From NCBI RefSeq assembly GCF_003002815.1, contig NZ_PVTF01000001.1, forward strand, positions 124,001 to 188,000: a DNA stretch of 64,000 nucleotides, read 5' to 3'. A program made the position numbers and the translations under genes. A model generated the notes under the pieces. It was not told the DNA's origin and did not search any database. It saw only the letters and a program-made list of their open reading frames with translations. The DNA is from Umezawaea tangerina (GTDB lineage: Bacteria > Actinomycetota > Actinomycetes > Mycobacteriales > Pseudonocardiaceae). Each line of letters starts with the position of its first letter. Positions within the stretch are counted from its first letter, which is position 1. Of the stretch, positions 8,971 through 18,071 are shown piece after piece.

Positions 8971-11148
8971 CTAGTGCACCGTCTCCGGCGTGCGCTCCCT
9001 GGCGGCGGGCTCGTCCTCGTCGCCCGCGTCGCCGCCCTCGTGGATGGCCATCCGCTCCTGGACCCGGCGCAACGGGCCGGGAGCCCACCACGCCGCGTTG
9101 CCGAGCAGCCTGAGCACGGCGGGCACCAGCAGCATCCGGACGACCGTCGCGTCCAGCACCAGCGCCAGGATCATGCCGACGCCGACGAACCGCATGATCG
9201 TGATCTGCGAGAAAGCGAACGCGCCGATCACGACGCTGAGCAGCAGGGCGGCGGCGGTGATCACGCGGCCGGTCTTGGCCAGCCCGGTCGCGACGGCGTC
9301 CTGGCTGCTCGCGCCCTTGTTGCGGGCCTCGACCATGCGGGAGAGCAGGAAGATCTCGTAGTCCGTCGACAGGCCGAACACGATGGCCGCCATCAGCACG
9401 ACGATGCCGGACTCCAGCGGCGACGGCGTCACGCCGAGCAGCGAGGCGCCGTGGCCGTCCTGGAAGATCCAGACCAGCACGCCGAAGGTCGCCGACAGGC
9501 TCAGCGCGCTCATCACGATCGCCTTGAGCGGCAGCACGACCGACCCGAACGCCAGGAACATCAGCACGAACGTCGCCCCGACGAGCAGCAGCACCATCCA
9601 CGGCAGGTTCGCCGCGATGGCCTCCAGGCTGTCGGACACCAGCGCGGTGGGACCGCCGACCAGCACCTCCGAACCGCTGGGCACGTCCAGCGCGCGCACG
9701 TCCTTGAGCGCCTGCTTGGCCTCGTCGGAGTAGGCGTCACCGCCGTCGAGCCCCGCGGCGGCCGCCCACACGCCGTTCTTCGGCTCGGCGGTGGCCTGCG
9801 CGGTGTCGACGCCCGCCACGTCGGAGACCTTCGCGAGGTAGGCCTGCACGGCGGCCGGGTCGGGGTCGCCGGAGATCACGATCTTGAAGCCGTTGGCGGA
9901 CAGCGCCGTGAAGTCGGAGTTGATCGTCTCGGCGGCGATCCGCGCGGAGTTGCCCTCCGGCAGCACCTTCTCGGTGACCTGGCCGAACTTCACGCCCAGG
10001 AACGGCGCGCCGAGCGCGAGCAGGACACCGATGATCGGCACCGCGAACAGGATCGGGCGCTTCATGACGCGCCTGCCGAGCCGAGCCCAGCCGCGCCCCT
10101 CCTCGCCCTTGGCCGCGCGCTTGCGCCACGGCATCGCGAACTTGTCGACGCGGTGGCCGAGGATGCCGAGCAGCGCGGGCAGCAGTGTGAGCGAGACGAC
10201 CGCGGCGATGGCCACGGCCGACATGCCGCCGTAGCTCAGCGACTTGAGGAAGCCCTGCGGGAACAGCAGCAGCCCGGCGAGGGCGATGACCAGGATCGTC
10301 GAGGAGAACGCCACGGTCCGGCCCGCCGAGGTCACCGTGCGGCGCACGGCGTCCTCCACGCTGCGGCCCGCGGCGAGCTCCTCGCGGAACCGGCCGACCA
10401 TGAACAGGCCGTAGTCGATGGCCATGCCCAGGCCCAGCAGGCTGGCGACGTTGACGGCGAACGAGTTCACGTCGGCGCCGAGCGCCACGGCGTGCAGCAC
10501 GCCGAGCGAGCCCAGGATCGAGAGGCCGCCGACGAGCACCGGCAGCGAGGCCGCGATGAGACCGCCGAAGATGACGATGAGCAGGACCAGCACGATGGGC
10601 AGCGACACCGCCTCGGCCTTGGTCAGGTCCGACGCCGTGATGTCGTTGATGGCCTTCTGGGTGGGGGTGAGGCCGCCGACCTGCGACTCCACGCCGTCCA
10701 CGGCGAGCTTGTCCGAGATCTGCTGGAACTGCTTGATCTGCGCGTTCGAGTCACCGGCCTGCAGGGTGATCGCGGCGAGGCCCTTGGTCTTGTCCGCGTT
10801 CGCGAACGTCGGCAGCTGGGTGTTCCAGTAGGACGCGACCTGCTTGACCACGTCGTCGGGCAGCGCGTCCAGCTGCTTGGCGACCTTCGCCGCGAGCTCG
10901 GGGGAGTCGACGGTGGAGCCCTGCGGGGCGGTGTAGATGACGATGACGTCACCGCCCTGGCGGCCGAACGCGTCCTGCGCGACCTTGTTGGCGCGCGCCG
11001 CCTCGCTGCCCGGCGCGTCGTAGCCGCCCTGGCTCAGCTTGTCGAAGACGCCGAGTCCCCAGATGCCGCCACCGACGGACAGCAGCACGATCGCGATCAA
11101 CACCACCCATCGGCGGTGATAGGCCAGCGAGCCCCACTTCGCGAACAA
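8971..11148 (-). CDS. MMPL/RND-family exporter
   Basis: Membrane transporter of 725 residues with the two-fold MMPL architecture: one N-terminal membrane helix (about 15-35), a large extracellular loop, five helices (about 175-340), a central soluble loop, then a second set of helix, loop and five helices. GLGMAIDYGLFMVGRFREE in the first half and FGLSTDYEIFLLSRM in the second carry the conserved Asp-Tyr proton-relay motif. The start is an unusual TTG at 11148 with a strong AGGAGGA Shine-Dalgarno about 5 nt upstream. The divergent TetR regulator is the likely repressor. The substrate could be a lipid, drug or metabolite. Confidence 0.9.
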   Translation of the reverse strand: MFAKWGSLAYHRRWVVLIAIVLLSVGGGIWGLGVFDKLSQGGYDAPGSEAARANKVAQDAFGRQGGDVIVIYTAPQGSTVDSPELAAKVAKQLDALPDDVVKQVASYWNTQLPTFANADKTKGLAAITLQAGDSNAQIKQFQQISDKLAVDGVESQVGGLTPTQKAINDITASDLTKAEAVSLPIVLVLLIVIFGGLIAASLPVLVGGLSILGSLGVLHAVALGADVNSFAVNVASLLGLGMAIDYGLFMVGRFREELAAGRSVEDAVRRTVTSAGRTVAFSSTILVIALAGLLLFPQGFLKSLSYGGMSAVAIAAVVSLTLLPALLGILGHRVDKFAMPWRKRAAKGEEGRGWARLGRRVMKRPILFAVPIIGVLLALGAPFLGVKFGQVTEKVLPEGNSARIAAETINSDFTALSANGFKIVISGDPDPAAVQAYLAKVSDVAGVDTAQATAEPKNGVWAAAAGLDGGDAYSDEAKQALKDVRALDVPSGSEVLVGGPTALVSDSLEAIAANLPWMVLLLVGATFVLMFLAFGSVVLPLKAIVMSALSLSATFGVLVWIFQDGHGASLLGVTPSPLESGIVVLMAAIVFGLSTDYEIFLLSRMVEARNKGASSQDAVATGLAKTGRVITAAALLLSVVIGAFAFSQITIMRFVGVGMILALVLDATVVRMLLVPAVLRLLGNAAWWAPGPLRRVQERMAIHEGGDAGDEDEPAARERTPETVH

Positions 11149-11200
11149 CTCGTCCTCCTAGGCTGAATGGCGTTACGGTTCCGCAAACGGCGTCCACTTG

Positions 11201-11215
11201 GTAAACACCGTTCAC
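11201..11215. promoter_or_regulatory. candidate TetR operator
   Basis: GTAAAC-ACC-GTTCAC is an imperfect palindrome (5 of 6 half-site positions symmetric) in the 125-bp gap between the divergent MMPL and TetR genes, where an autoregulatory operator is expected. Confidence 0.45.
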
Positions 11216-11273
11216 TAAACTGGCACGACGGTACGCCGGCAGGACAGGCGTGAACAACCCGATGGGGTGACAT

Positions 11274-12014
11274 ATGACCCAGGCCACGCGCCGCGAACGG
11301 CTTCGCGCGGAGACCGAGCGCGACATCCGTCGGCAGGCACGCGCCTTGCTCGTGAACCACGGGCGCGAGGCCGTGACGCTGCGCGCCATCGCCCGCGAGG
11401 TCGGCATCACCGCCCCGGCGCTGTACCGGTACTACGACTCGCGCGAGGACCTGCTGCGCCACCTGTGCGACGACATCTGCCACGACCTGGAGGCCGAGCT
11501 GTACGCGGCGCTGGCCCCGTTGGGCGAGGACGCCGGGCACGAGCAGGTCTACGCGGTCTGCCGGGGCTTCCGGCGCTGGGCGCTGGCCCACCCGCAGGAG
11601 TTCTCGCTGGTGTTCGCCTCGCCCGAGAACGTCATCGGGTCGGTCGGCCCCGAGGACCTGCTCAAGGTCGGCGACCAGTTCGGGAAGGTGTTCCTGGAGG
11701 TCGCCAGCAGGCTGATCGCCAAGCACGACCACCCGCACGGCGAGGAGGTGGCCGAGCCCCCGGAGGTGCTGCACAACGACCTGCGGGCGTTCCAGCAGGT
11801 GATGATCAGGACGGTGACCGCGCGCGGTGTGCAGGTGGACGAGGAGTCGCTGCACCTGGGCGCGATCTTCCACATCCTCCAGGCGTGGGTGCGGCTCTAC
11901 GGGCACGTGGCGCTGGAGGTGTTCGGGCGCTTCCCGCTGGCCGTGTCCGACCCGGAGCCGATGTTCGACGCGATGCTCGCGAGCCTCCTCGTGCCGATGG
12001 GCATCGAGGAGTGA
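11274..12014 (+). CDS. TetR-family transcriptional regulator
   Basis: Regulator of 246 residues. The N-terminal TetR helix-turn-helix (about 15-62) contains TLRAIAREVGITAPALYRYYDSREDLL, and the C-terminal ligand-binding helical domain resembles the WHG/TetR_C_13 type seen in actinobacterial regulators (WALAHPQEFSLVFASP). It starts at the ATG within a GGTGACATATG context. Divergence from the MMPL exporter implies that it represses that exporter and itself through the intervening operator, a common drug- or metabolite-efflux module. Confidence 0.9.
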   Translation: MTQATRRERLRAETERDIRRQARALLVNHGREAVTLRAIAREVGITAPALYRYYDSREDLLRHLCDDICHDLEAELYAALAPLGEDAGHEQVYAVCRGFRRWALAHPQEFSLVFASPENVIGSVGPEDLLKVGDQFGKVFLEVASRLIAKHDHPHGEEVAEPPEVLHNDLRAFQQVMIRTVTARGVQVDEESLHLGAIFHILQAWVRLYGHVALEVFGRFPLAVSDPEPMFDAMLASLLVPMGIEE

Positions 12015-12020
12015 GCCCAC

Positions 12021-12047
12021 GGGTGTCCCGGACCTGCCGGGACACCC
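12021..12047. terminator. hairpin between convergent tetR and leuS
   Basis: An 11-bp perfect inverted repeat (gggtgtcccgg / ccgggacaccc) with a 5-nt loop lies between two 3' ends, so it is a likely bidirectional terminator without a T tract. Confidence 0.65.
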
Positions 12048-12059
12048 GCGTCCACGGGT

Positions 12060-14849
12060 CTACAGCACGATGTTCACCAGTCGGCCGGGCACGACGATCA
12101 CCTTGCGCGGGGTGCCGCCCGCGACCAGCTCGGCGATCTTCTCCTCGGCCAGCGCCGCGGCCTTGACCTCGTCCTGACCGGCCGCGGCGGGCACCGTGAT
12201 CCGGGCCCTGACCTTGCCGTTGACCTGGATCGGGTACTCGACCGAGTCCTCGACCAGGTACTTCTCGTCGGCCTTGGGGAACGGCCCGTGCGCCAGCGAC
12301 CGGTCGTGGCCCAGCTTGGCCCACAGCTCCTCGGCGACGTGCGGGCCCAGCGGTGCCAGCATCAGCACCATGGCCTCGGCCAGCACCCTCGGCGTGCCGG
12401 TCGCGCTGTAGGCCTTGGTGACGTGGTTGTTCAGCTCGATCAGCTTCGCGCCCGCCGTGTTGTAGCGCAGGTTCACGAAGTCGTCGTGCACGCCCGCGAT
12501 CGTCTTGTGCAGCAGCCGCAGCGACTCCTCGGGCGCGGCGTCCTCGACGACCCTCAGCTCACCGGTGTTCTCGTCGACCAGGTTGCGCCACAGCCGCTGC
12601 AGGAACCGCTGCGCGCCGACGACGTCCTTGGTCGCCCACGGACGGGACACGTCCATCGGGCCCATCGACATCTCGTACATCCGGAACGTGTCCGCGCCGT
12701 AGTTCTCGCACATCTCGTCCGGCGTGACGACGTTCTTCAGGCTCTTGCCCATCTTGCCGTACTCGCGCTTGACCTCCTCGCCGTTGAAGAAGAACTTCCC
12801 GTTCTCCTCCACGACCTCGTCGGCGGGCACGTACGTCTCGCGGGCGTCCTGGAACGCGTAGGCCTGGATGTAGCCCTGGTTGAACAGCTTGCGGTACGGC
12901 TCGTCGCCGGACACCTGGCCCAGGTCGAACAGCACCTTCTGCCAGAAGCGGGAGTACAGCAGGTGCAGCACCGCGTGCTCGACGCCGCCGATGTACAGGT
13001 CGACGCCACCGGGGTCGCCCGCGCCGTGCTCCGCGGTGCGCGGGCCCAGCCAGTACTGCTCGTTCTCGGCGTTGACGAACCGGTCGGACTCGGTCGGGTC
13101 GACGTAGCGCAGCTGGTACCAGCACGACCCGGCCCAGTTGGGCATGGTGTTGAAGTCGCGGCGGTACTTCTTCCTGCCCTCGCCCAGGTCCAGCTCGACC
13201 TCGGTCCAGTCGGTAGCGCGGGACAGCGGCGGCGACGGCTCGCTGTTCGCGTCCTCCGGCTCGAAGGTGCGCGGCGAGTAGTCGTCGACCTCGGGCAGCT
13301 CGACCGGCAGCATCTCCTCCGGCAGCGGGATCGGCGTGCCGTCCTCGTCGTAGACGATGGGGAACGGCTCGCCCCAGTACCGCTGGCGGGAGAACAGCCA
13401 GTCGCGCAGCTTGTACTGCACGGTGCCCTGGCCGAAGCCCTTCTCCTCCAGCCACGCGATCATCGTGGACTTGGCCTCGGTGACGCCCATGCCGTCCAGG
13501 AATCCCGAGTTGATCGCCGGACCGTCGCCGGTGAACGCCTCGCCGTCGAAGCCCTCGGACGGCTGCACGGTGCGGATGACCGGCAGGTCGTACGCGGTCG
13601 CGAAGTCCCAGTCGCGCTGGTCCTGGCCGGGGACGGCCATGATCGCGCCGGTGCCGTAGCCCATCAGCACGTAGTCGGCGATGTAGACCGGGATCCGCTC
13701 GCCGGTGGCCGGGTTCGTCGCGTGCGCGCCGGTGAAGACGCCGGTCTTCTCCTTGTTCTCCTGGCGGTCCAGTTCGGACTTCAGGGACGCGGCACGGCGG
13801 TACGCGGCGATGTCGGCGGCCTGCTCGGCGGTCGCGATCACGTCCACCAGCGCGTGCTCCGGCGCCAGCACCACGTAGGTCGCGCCGAACAGCGTGTCGG
13901 GGCGGGTCGTGAAGACCTCGATCTCCTGGTCGCCGACCGGGAAGCGCACGCGGGCGCCGTTGCTGCGCCCGATCCAGTTGCGCTGCATGGCCTTGACCTT
14001 CTCCGGCCAGTCCAGCCGGTCCAGGTCGTCGATCAGCCGGTCGGAGTACGCGGTGATCCGCATCATCCACTGGCGCAGGTTCCGCCGGAACACGGGGAAG
14101 TTGCCGCGCTCGCTGCGGCCGTCGGCGGTGACCTCCTCGTTGGCCAGCACCGTGCCCAGGCCGGGGCACCAGTTCACCGGCGCCTCGGACAGGTAGGCCA
14201 GGCGGTACTCGTTCAGCACCTTGCGCTGCTCGGCGCTGGTCAGCCCGGCCCACGGGCGGCCGTCCGGCGTCGGCCGGGAGCCGTCGGCGAACTGCGCCTC
14301 CAGCTCGGCGATCGGCCGCGCCTTGCCCGCGTCGGCGTCGTACCAGGAGTTGAAGATCTGCAGGAAGATCCACTGCGTCCACTTGTAGTACTCGACGTCG
14401 ATCGTGGAGATCCGGCGGCGCTCGTCGTGGCCCAGCCCCAGCCTGCGGATCTGCCGCAGGTAGGTGGCCATGTTGTCCTCGGTGGTCTTGCGCGGGTGCT
14501 GGCCGGTCTGCACCGCGTACTGCTCCGCGGGCAGGCCGAACGCGTCGAAGCCCATGGTGTGCAGCACGTTCCGGCCGTTCATCCGGTGGTACCGGGCGAA
14601 CACGTCGGTGCCGATGAAGCCCAGCGGGTGGCCGACGTGCAGCCCCGCGCCCGACGGGTACGGGAACATGTCCTGCACGAACAGCTTGTCCGCGGGCACC
14701 GGCTCACCGGTGGACAGCGGGCCGACCGGGTTCGGCGCGTGGAACGTGCCGTTGTCCTCCCAGTACTGCTGCCAGCGCTTCTCGATCCGACCTGCCAGCT
14801 CCGCCGTGTAGCGGAAGGCCGGGGTCTCCGCGGCCGCCTCCGTGCTCAT
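12060..14849 (-). CDS. leuS: leucyl-tRNA synthetase
   Basis: Cytosolic class I aminoacyl-tRNA synthetase of 929 residues that charges tRNA-Leu. The HIGH-type motif is HVGHP (about residues 71-75). A large CP1 editing insertion with [11 protein letters not shown] follows, and the KMSKS loop is present as KMGKSLKN (about 700). An anticodon-binding domain and a C-terminal domain ([14 protein letters not shown]) complete the normal length. The ATG at 14849 is preceded by GAGAGGGA. An upstream leader peptide with three consecutive Leu codons and a downstream terminator-like hairpin point to leucine-responsive attenuation. Confidence 0.97.
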   Translation of the reverse strand: MSTEAAAETPAFRYTAELAGRIEKRWQQYWEDNGTFHAPNPVGPLSTGEPVPADKLFVQDMFPYPSGAGLHVGHPLGFIGTDVFARYHRMNGRNVLHTMGFDAFGLPAEQYAVQTGQHPRKTTEDNMATYLRQIRRLGLGHDERRRISTIDVEYYKWTQWIFLQIFNSWYDADAGKARPIAELEAQFADGSRPTPDGRPWAGLTSAEQRKVLNEYRLAYLSEAPVNWCPGLGTVLANEEVTADGRSERGNFPVFRRNLRQWMMRITAYSDRLIDDLDRLDWPEKVKAMQRNWIGRSNGARVRFPVGDQEIEVFTTRPDTLFGATYVVLAPEHALVDVIATAEQAADIAAYRRAASLKSELDRQENKEKTGVFTGAHATNPATGERIPVYIADYVLMGYGTGAIMAVPGQDQRDWDFATAYDLPVIRTVQPSEGFDGEAFTGDGPAINSGFLDGMGVTEAKSTMIAWLEEKGFGQGTVQYKLRDWLFSRQRYWGEPFPIVYDEDGTPIPLPEEMLPVELPEVDDYSPRTFEPEDANSEPSPPLSRATDWTEVELDLGEGRKKYRRDFNTMPNWAGSCWYQLRYVDPTESDRFVNAENEQYWLGPRTAEHGAGDPGGVDLYIGGVEHAVLHLLYSRFWQKVLFDLGQVSGDEPYRKLFNQGYIQAYAFQDARETYVPADEVVEENGKFFFNGEEVKREYGKMGKSLKNVVTPDEMCENYGADTFRMYEMSMGPMDVSRPWATKDVVGAQRFLQRLWRNLVDENTGELRVVEDAAPEESLRLLHKTIAGVHDDFVNLRYNTAGAKLIELNNHVTKAYSATGTPRVLAEAMVLMLAPLGPHVAEELWAKLGHDRSLAHGPFPKADEKYLVEDSVEYPIQVNGKVRARITVPAAAGQDEVKAAALAEEKIAELVAGGTPRKVIVVPGRLVNIVL

Positions 14850-14888
14850 CGAACGTCCCTCTCCATCGATTTCCTGCCCCTGACACGA

Positions 14889-14953
14889 CGAAACCCCCCA
14901 GCCCATCAGGGCGTGAGGGGTGGCCGCGCCGACCAGCTTGTCGGTCAGCGCGG
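14889..14953 (-). promoter_or_regulatory. leuS leader: pause hairpin and terminator-like hairpin
   Basis: Reading leftward, an 11-bp stem (14943-14953 with 14924-14934, one G-U pair) overlaps the leader-peptide stop codon. A second GC-rich stem-loop (14921-14889) ends in GGGGGTTT. This order (leader ORF, pause stem, terminator) is that of ribosome-mediated attenuators. I could not work out an unambiguous antiterminator pairing by eye. Confidence 0.6.
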
Positions 14954-14983
14954 CTGGATAAGGAGCAGGCAGGCCTTGCTCAT
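14945..14983 (-). CDS. leucine-rich leader peptide of leuS
   Basis: Short ORF encoding [12 protein letters not shown] (12 residues) with CTG-CTC-CTT, three successive Leu codons. The ATG lies 6 nt after a TACCGT -10-like hexamer and has no properly spaced Shine-Dalgarno, so the transcript may be leaderless and begin at the ATG. The stop codon lies in the 5' arm of the following hairpin. Its likely role is to sense charged tRNA-Leu by ribosome stalling, controlling read-through into leuS. This is inference from sequence layout. Confidence 0.6.
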   Translation of the reverse strand: MSKACLLLIQPR

Positions 14984-14989
14984 GCTCCT

Positions 14990-15018
14990 ACGGTACCCGG
15001 TTGACCACGCTGGGCGAA
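14990..15018 (-). promoter_or_regulatory. leuS promoter
   Basis: A -10-like TACCGT (14995-14990) has a weak -35 candidate TTCGCC 17 bp upstream. The same TACCGT -10 is used by the rpmH promoter in this window. Transcription would start at or next to the leader-peptide ATG. Confidence 0.45.
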
Positions 15019-15116
15019 AAGGGTATCTACCGCGGTGAGACCGGGATGAGTGATCCGCGCGACTCCAAGCCGGGGGCGCTGGGACGCCGGGGAGGGGCAC
15101 ACCTACCCTCGGGGGC

Positions 15117-15521
15117 GTGAACATCGTGCTGCCTGTGGTGCTCGGCTTGGTCGGCGTCTTCCTCGGGCTGATCGGCTACCTCGGGTTGAGCGGGAAGCTG
15201 CCGCGCAACCGCTACGTCGGCGTCCGCACCGCTCCGGCGATGCGCGACGACGAGGCGTTCCTGCTCGCCAACCGGGTCGCGGGCCTGCCGAACGTCGTCG
15301 CCGCGGTCGTCGCGGTCGGCGCGGGCACGGCCGCCGTCGTCAACCCGGACGCCGCGCTGACCGTCGGCGTCGTCGGTGTCGTCGGCGCGGTCGCGATCAC
15401 CATCGCGGGCACGGCCGTCGGCCACCGCGCCGCCGAGGCCATGCCCGAGCCGGAGGCCCCCAAGGGCTGCGGTGGCTGCGCGTGCGCCGGTGGCGGGTGC
15501 AGCACGTTCTCGCGGGCCTGA
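15117..15521 (+). CDS. SdpI-like small membrane protein
   Basis: Protein of 134 residues from a GTG start with three hydrophobic helices (about 2-22, 55-75, 80-100). It contains the SdpI-family signature LPRNRYVGVRTAPAMRDDEAFLLANRVAG between the first two helices. The C-terminus is a Cys/Gly-rich tail with five cysteines (GCGGCACAGGGC), unusual for SdpI and possibly metal-binding. In Bacillus SdpI gives immunity to a killing factor; here no toxin gene is adjacent, so the role is unknown. Confidence 0.75.
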   Translation: MNIVLPVVLGLVGVFLGLIGYLGLSGKLPRNRYVGVRTAPAMRDDEAFLLANRVAGLPNVVAAVVAVGAGTAAVVNPDAALTVGVVGVVGAVAITIAGTAVGHRAAEAMPEPEAPKGCGGCACAGGGCSTFSRA

Positions 15522-15537
15522 TGTTCCATGTGAAACA
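15522..15537. other. degenerate parS-like site
   Basis: TGTTCCATGTGAAACA matches the parS consensus TGTTTCACGTGAAACA at 14 of 16 positions. It sits in the 16-bp gap between SdpI and YqgE, about 19 kb from the main parS cluster. Confidence 0.5.
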
Positions 15538-16116
15538 TCAGTTCCGGTGGACGTCCGCCGGGTAGGTCGCCAGCAGTGCCGTCGGCATGCCCTGGCGCCG
15601 CAGCACCCGGCCCCACAGGTCGACCCCGGACGGCGTGAGGACGTCGTCCGGCAGACCCGGCACCACGATCCAGTCGCCGCGCTCGATCTCACCGGCCAGC
15701 TGCCGCGACCCCCAGCCCGCGTAGCCCGCGAACACCCGCAGGCCCCGGACCTTCTCGACGAGCACGTCCGGGTCGGCGTCCAGGTCGACGAGCGCCACCG
15801 GTCCGCGCACGCCGACCACACCCTCCAACGTGGACAGGTCCTCGCCGGTCCGCAGCGCCGCCAGGCACAACGCGGTCTTCTGCTCCACCGGCCCACCGAT
15901 GTAGACGGCCTGCGGCCGCGTCACGTGCGGGCCCCAGGCGGGCAGCACGTCGTGCACCGCCACCTCGCTCGGCCGGTTCAACACCACCCCCAGCGTCCCC
16001 TCGCTGCGGTGGTCGATCAGGTAGACGACGGTCCGCTGGAAGTTCGAGTCCGTCAGCGTTGGCGCCGCCACGAGCAGGGAACCAGGTTCGACTTCTGCAT
16101 CAGGGCGCACCAGCAC
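15538..16116 (-). CDS. YqgE/AlgH family protein
   Basis: Protein of 192 residues matching the UPF0301/YqgE (AlgH) family throughout: GSLLVAAPTL-DSNFQRTVVYLI near the N-terminus, GVVLNRPS, YIGGPVE, FAGYAGWGSRQLAGEI and a C-terminal W-rich segment. The function is poorly defined; structures are known but no enzyme activity is established. GTG start at 16116. The stop codon abuts the parS-like site. Confidence 0.9.
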   Translation of the reverse strand: MLVRPDAEVEPGSLLVAAPTLTDSNFQRTVVYLIDHRSEGTLGVVLNRPSEVAVHDVLPAWGPHVTRPQAVYIGGPVEQKTALCLAALRTGEDLSTLEGVVGVRGPVALVDLDADPDVLVEKVRGLRVFAGYAGWGSRQLAGEIERGDWIVVPGLPDDVLTPSGVDLWGRVLRRQGMPTALLATYPADVHRN

Positions 16117-16306
16117 ATGATTTCACCCGAACCCCCGCGACGTGTGTCACACCTTGCGCGGAACATTCGCGCCCCCTCGGTCGTTGGAGTCCTCGTTGGA
16201 TGCCTTCGAGTCCCCCGGGCCCACTCCACTGCCTTCTCGGAATACCGGTTCGGCCGGAGCCGGGTTGTGCACCACGCCGAGAGGCGACCTGGGCATCCGA
16301 TCGACT

Positions 16307-16330
16307 AGGCCGGACCTCCGGGTTCGGCCT
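16307..16330 (+). terminator. terminator-like hairpin in the 317-bp YqgE-MFS gap
   Basis: The arms aggccggacc and ggttcggcct pair over 10 bp (one G-U) around a tccg loop, followed by ttgtc. No upstream rightward gene exists, so this could end a small RNA or act in the leader of the MFS gene. The rest of 16117-16433 shows no gene or recognised RNA. Confidence 0.35.
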
Positions 16331-16433
16331 TTGTCGTACCCGGACCAGGTCCTCCCCGGTGTTCGGCCACCCGCCGCCGGACGTTCGACTCGCGCGGGGT
16401 CGGGGTGAGTGCGGCTGGACGTAGGGTGTCGGC

Positions 16434-17717
16434 GTGACGACGGTCGGGAGTCCCGCGGCGAAGCACCACCTCGGTGTCCGCAGGCTGCTGGCCGTCGCCG
16501 GGTTCCGCAGGCTGCTGATCAGCAGGCTGGCCTCCCAGTGGGGCGACGGCCTGTTCCAGGCCGGGCTGGCCGGCGCGGTGCTGTTCAACCCCGAGCGCCA
16601 CGCCGACCCGGCCGCCGTGGCCGCGGGCTTCGCCGTGCTGCTGCTGCCGTACTCGATCGTCGGCCCGTTCGCGGGCGCGCTCCTGGACCGCTGGGACCGC
16701 CGCCGCGTCCTGGTGGTCGCGAACCTGACCCGCGGTGTCTTCGTCCTGCTCACCGCCGCCGCCGTCGGCTTCGGCCTGTCGGACGTCCCGCTGTACGCGG
16801 CCGCCCTGATGGTCACCGGCATCAGCCGGTTCGTCGGCTCCGGCCTGTCCGCCTCGCTCCCGCACGTCGTGGAGGAGGACCACCTCGTCGAGGCCAACGC
16901 GTTCGCCACCACGCTCGGCGCCCTCACCGCGGTGCTGGGCGCGGGCTCCGCCGTGGCGCTGCGCACGGTCCTCGGCGAAGGCGACGGGGGATCGGCGCGG
17001 ACGACGTGCGCGGCGGTCGTCGGCTCGCTGCTGGCCGCCTACGTGGCCAGCCGCTTCAAGGCGGGCGTGCTCGGCCCGGACGAGGTGGTCGAGCCGAACC
17101 GGACGGTCACCGCCGTCGCGATGGGGCTGCTGGACGGCGCGCGAGCGGCCTGGCGCACGCCGAGCGTCACCGGCGTCCTGGTCGCGCTGCTGGCGCACCG
17201 GGCCGCGTTCGGCATCTCGCTGCTGCTCACGCTCCTGCTGATGCGCCACAGCATCGACACCGGCATCGCCGGGCTCGGCCAGATCGCGGTCGCGGGCGGC
17301 GCGGGCATCCTGGTCGCCGGGGTCATCACCGACCGGGTCGTGGACGTGCTGGGACGCCGGACGACGGTATCCGCCGCGCTGCTCCTGGCCGCGGCGGCGC
17401 AGCTCGGCCTCGGGCTGCCGATGCTGCTGCCGACGATCCTGGCCGGGTCGTTCCTGCTGACGTTCGCGGGCCAGGTCGTGAAGCTGTGCGTGGACGCGGC
17501 GGTGCAGGGCGAGATCGGCGACGAGGTGCGCGGCCGGGTGTTCGCCCTCTACGACACGCTGTTCAACGCGACCCAGGTGGCCGCCGTGTCGGTGGCGGCC
17601 GCCGTCGTCCCGCTCGACGGCCGCTCACCCGGCCTCATCGTCTTCGCCACCGCGCTCTACCTCGTGGGCCTCGGCGGTTACCTGCTCATGCTGAAGCGGT
17701 CACCTCGGCAGCGGTAG
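16434..17717 (+). CDS. MFS transporter
   Basis: Protein of 427 residues with 11-12 hydrophobic segments and the loop 2-3 motif GALLDRWDRRRVLVVAN typical of major facilitator exporters. A second copy (ITDRVVDVLGRRTTVSAALLL) starts the C-terminal half. GTG start at 16434. It resembles actinobacterial efflux-type MFS proteins (MFS_3-like). The substrate is unknown. Its 3' end overlaps the convergent LuxR-type gene by 18 bp. Confidence 0.87.
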   Translation: MTTVGSPAAKHHLGVRRLLAVAGFRRLLISRLASQWGDGLFQAGLAGAVLFNPERHADPAAVAAGFAVLLLPYSIVGPFAGALLDRWDRRRVLVVANLTRGVFVLLTAAAVGFGLSDVPLYAAALMVTGISRFVGSGLSASLPHVVEEDHLVEANAFATTLGALTAVLGAGSAVALRTVLGEGDGGSARTTCAAVVGSLLAAYVASRFKAGVLGPDEVVEPNRTVTAVAMGLLDGARAAWRTPSVTGVLVALLAHRAAFGISLLLTLLLMRHSIDTGIAGLGQIAVAGGAGILVAGVITDRVVDVLGRRTTVSAALLLAAAAQLGLGLPMLLPTILAGSFLLTFAGQVVKLCVDAAVQGEIGDEVRGRVFALYDTLFNATQVAAVSVAAAVVPLDGRSPGLIVFATALYLVGLGGYLLMLKRSPRQR

Positions 17718-17960
17718 CCGGATGATGCCGGTCTCGTGGGCGAACACCACGGCGGCCATCCGGTCGCGCAGGTCGAGCGCCCGGAGGATGGCGACCACCT
17801 CCGCCGCGACCTGCTGCTGCGTGATCGCGAGCACGCGGGCTATCTCGTGGTCGGCCAGACCGCGCGCCAGGCAGCGCAGCACCGAGCGCTGCTGCTCGTT
17901 GAGCGCCGCGACCTCCTCGGTCGGGACACCGCTGTCCGCGGACAGTCCCCATGTGTTCAT
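17700..17960 (-). CDS. small LuxR-type helix-turn-helix protein
   Basis: Stand-alone GerE/LuxR DNA-binding domain of 86 residues (LNEQQRSVLRCLARGLADHEIARVLAITQQQVAAEVVAILRALDLRDR) with no receiver or ligand domain. The canonical conserved Lys/Thr-Val positions of the recognition helix are replaced by QQQVAAEV, so DNA contacts may differ from typical LuxR proteins. Targets are unknown. It is the only gene between the MFS exporter and pcnA, convergent with the former. Confidence 0.75.
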   Translation of the reverse strand: MNTWGLSADSGVPTEEVAALNEQQRSVLRCLARGLADHEIARVLAITQQQVAAEVVAILRALDLRDRMAAVVFAHETGIIRLPLPR

Positions 17961-18071
17961 CGGACTCCACCCCCCGTGGGCGCTTGGGCGCGCACAGCGT
18001 CATGGTGTCGCAACTCGCTGTCATCTCGCTAACGCGGTGGCACCGAGTCGCCACTGCGGGTCACCCGGCGG

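Noticed and set aside
1-12000. Biosynthetic gene cluster at the left edge
   Set aside because: The regulators, VOC and MMPL genes are separate divergent or convergent units with no synthase, and the neighbouring genes are housekeeping.
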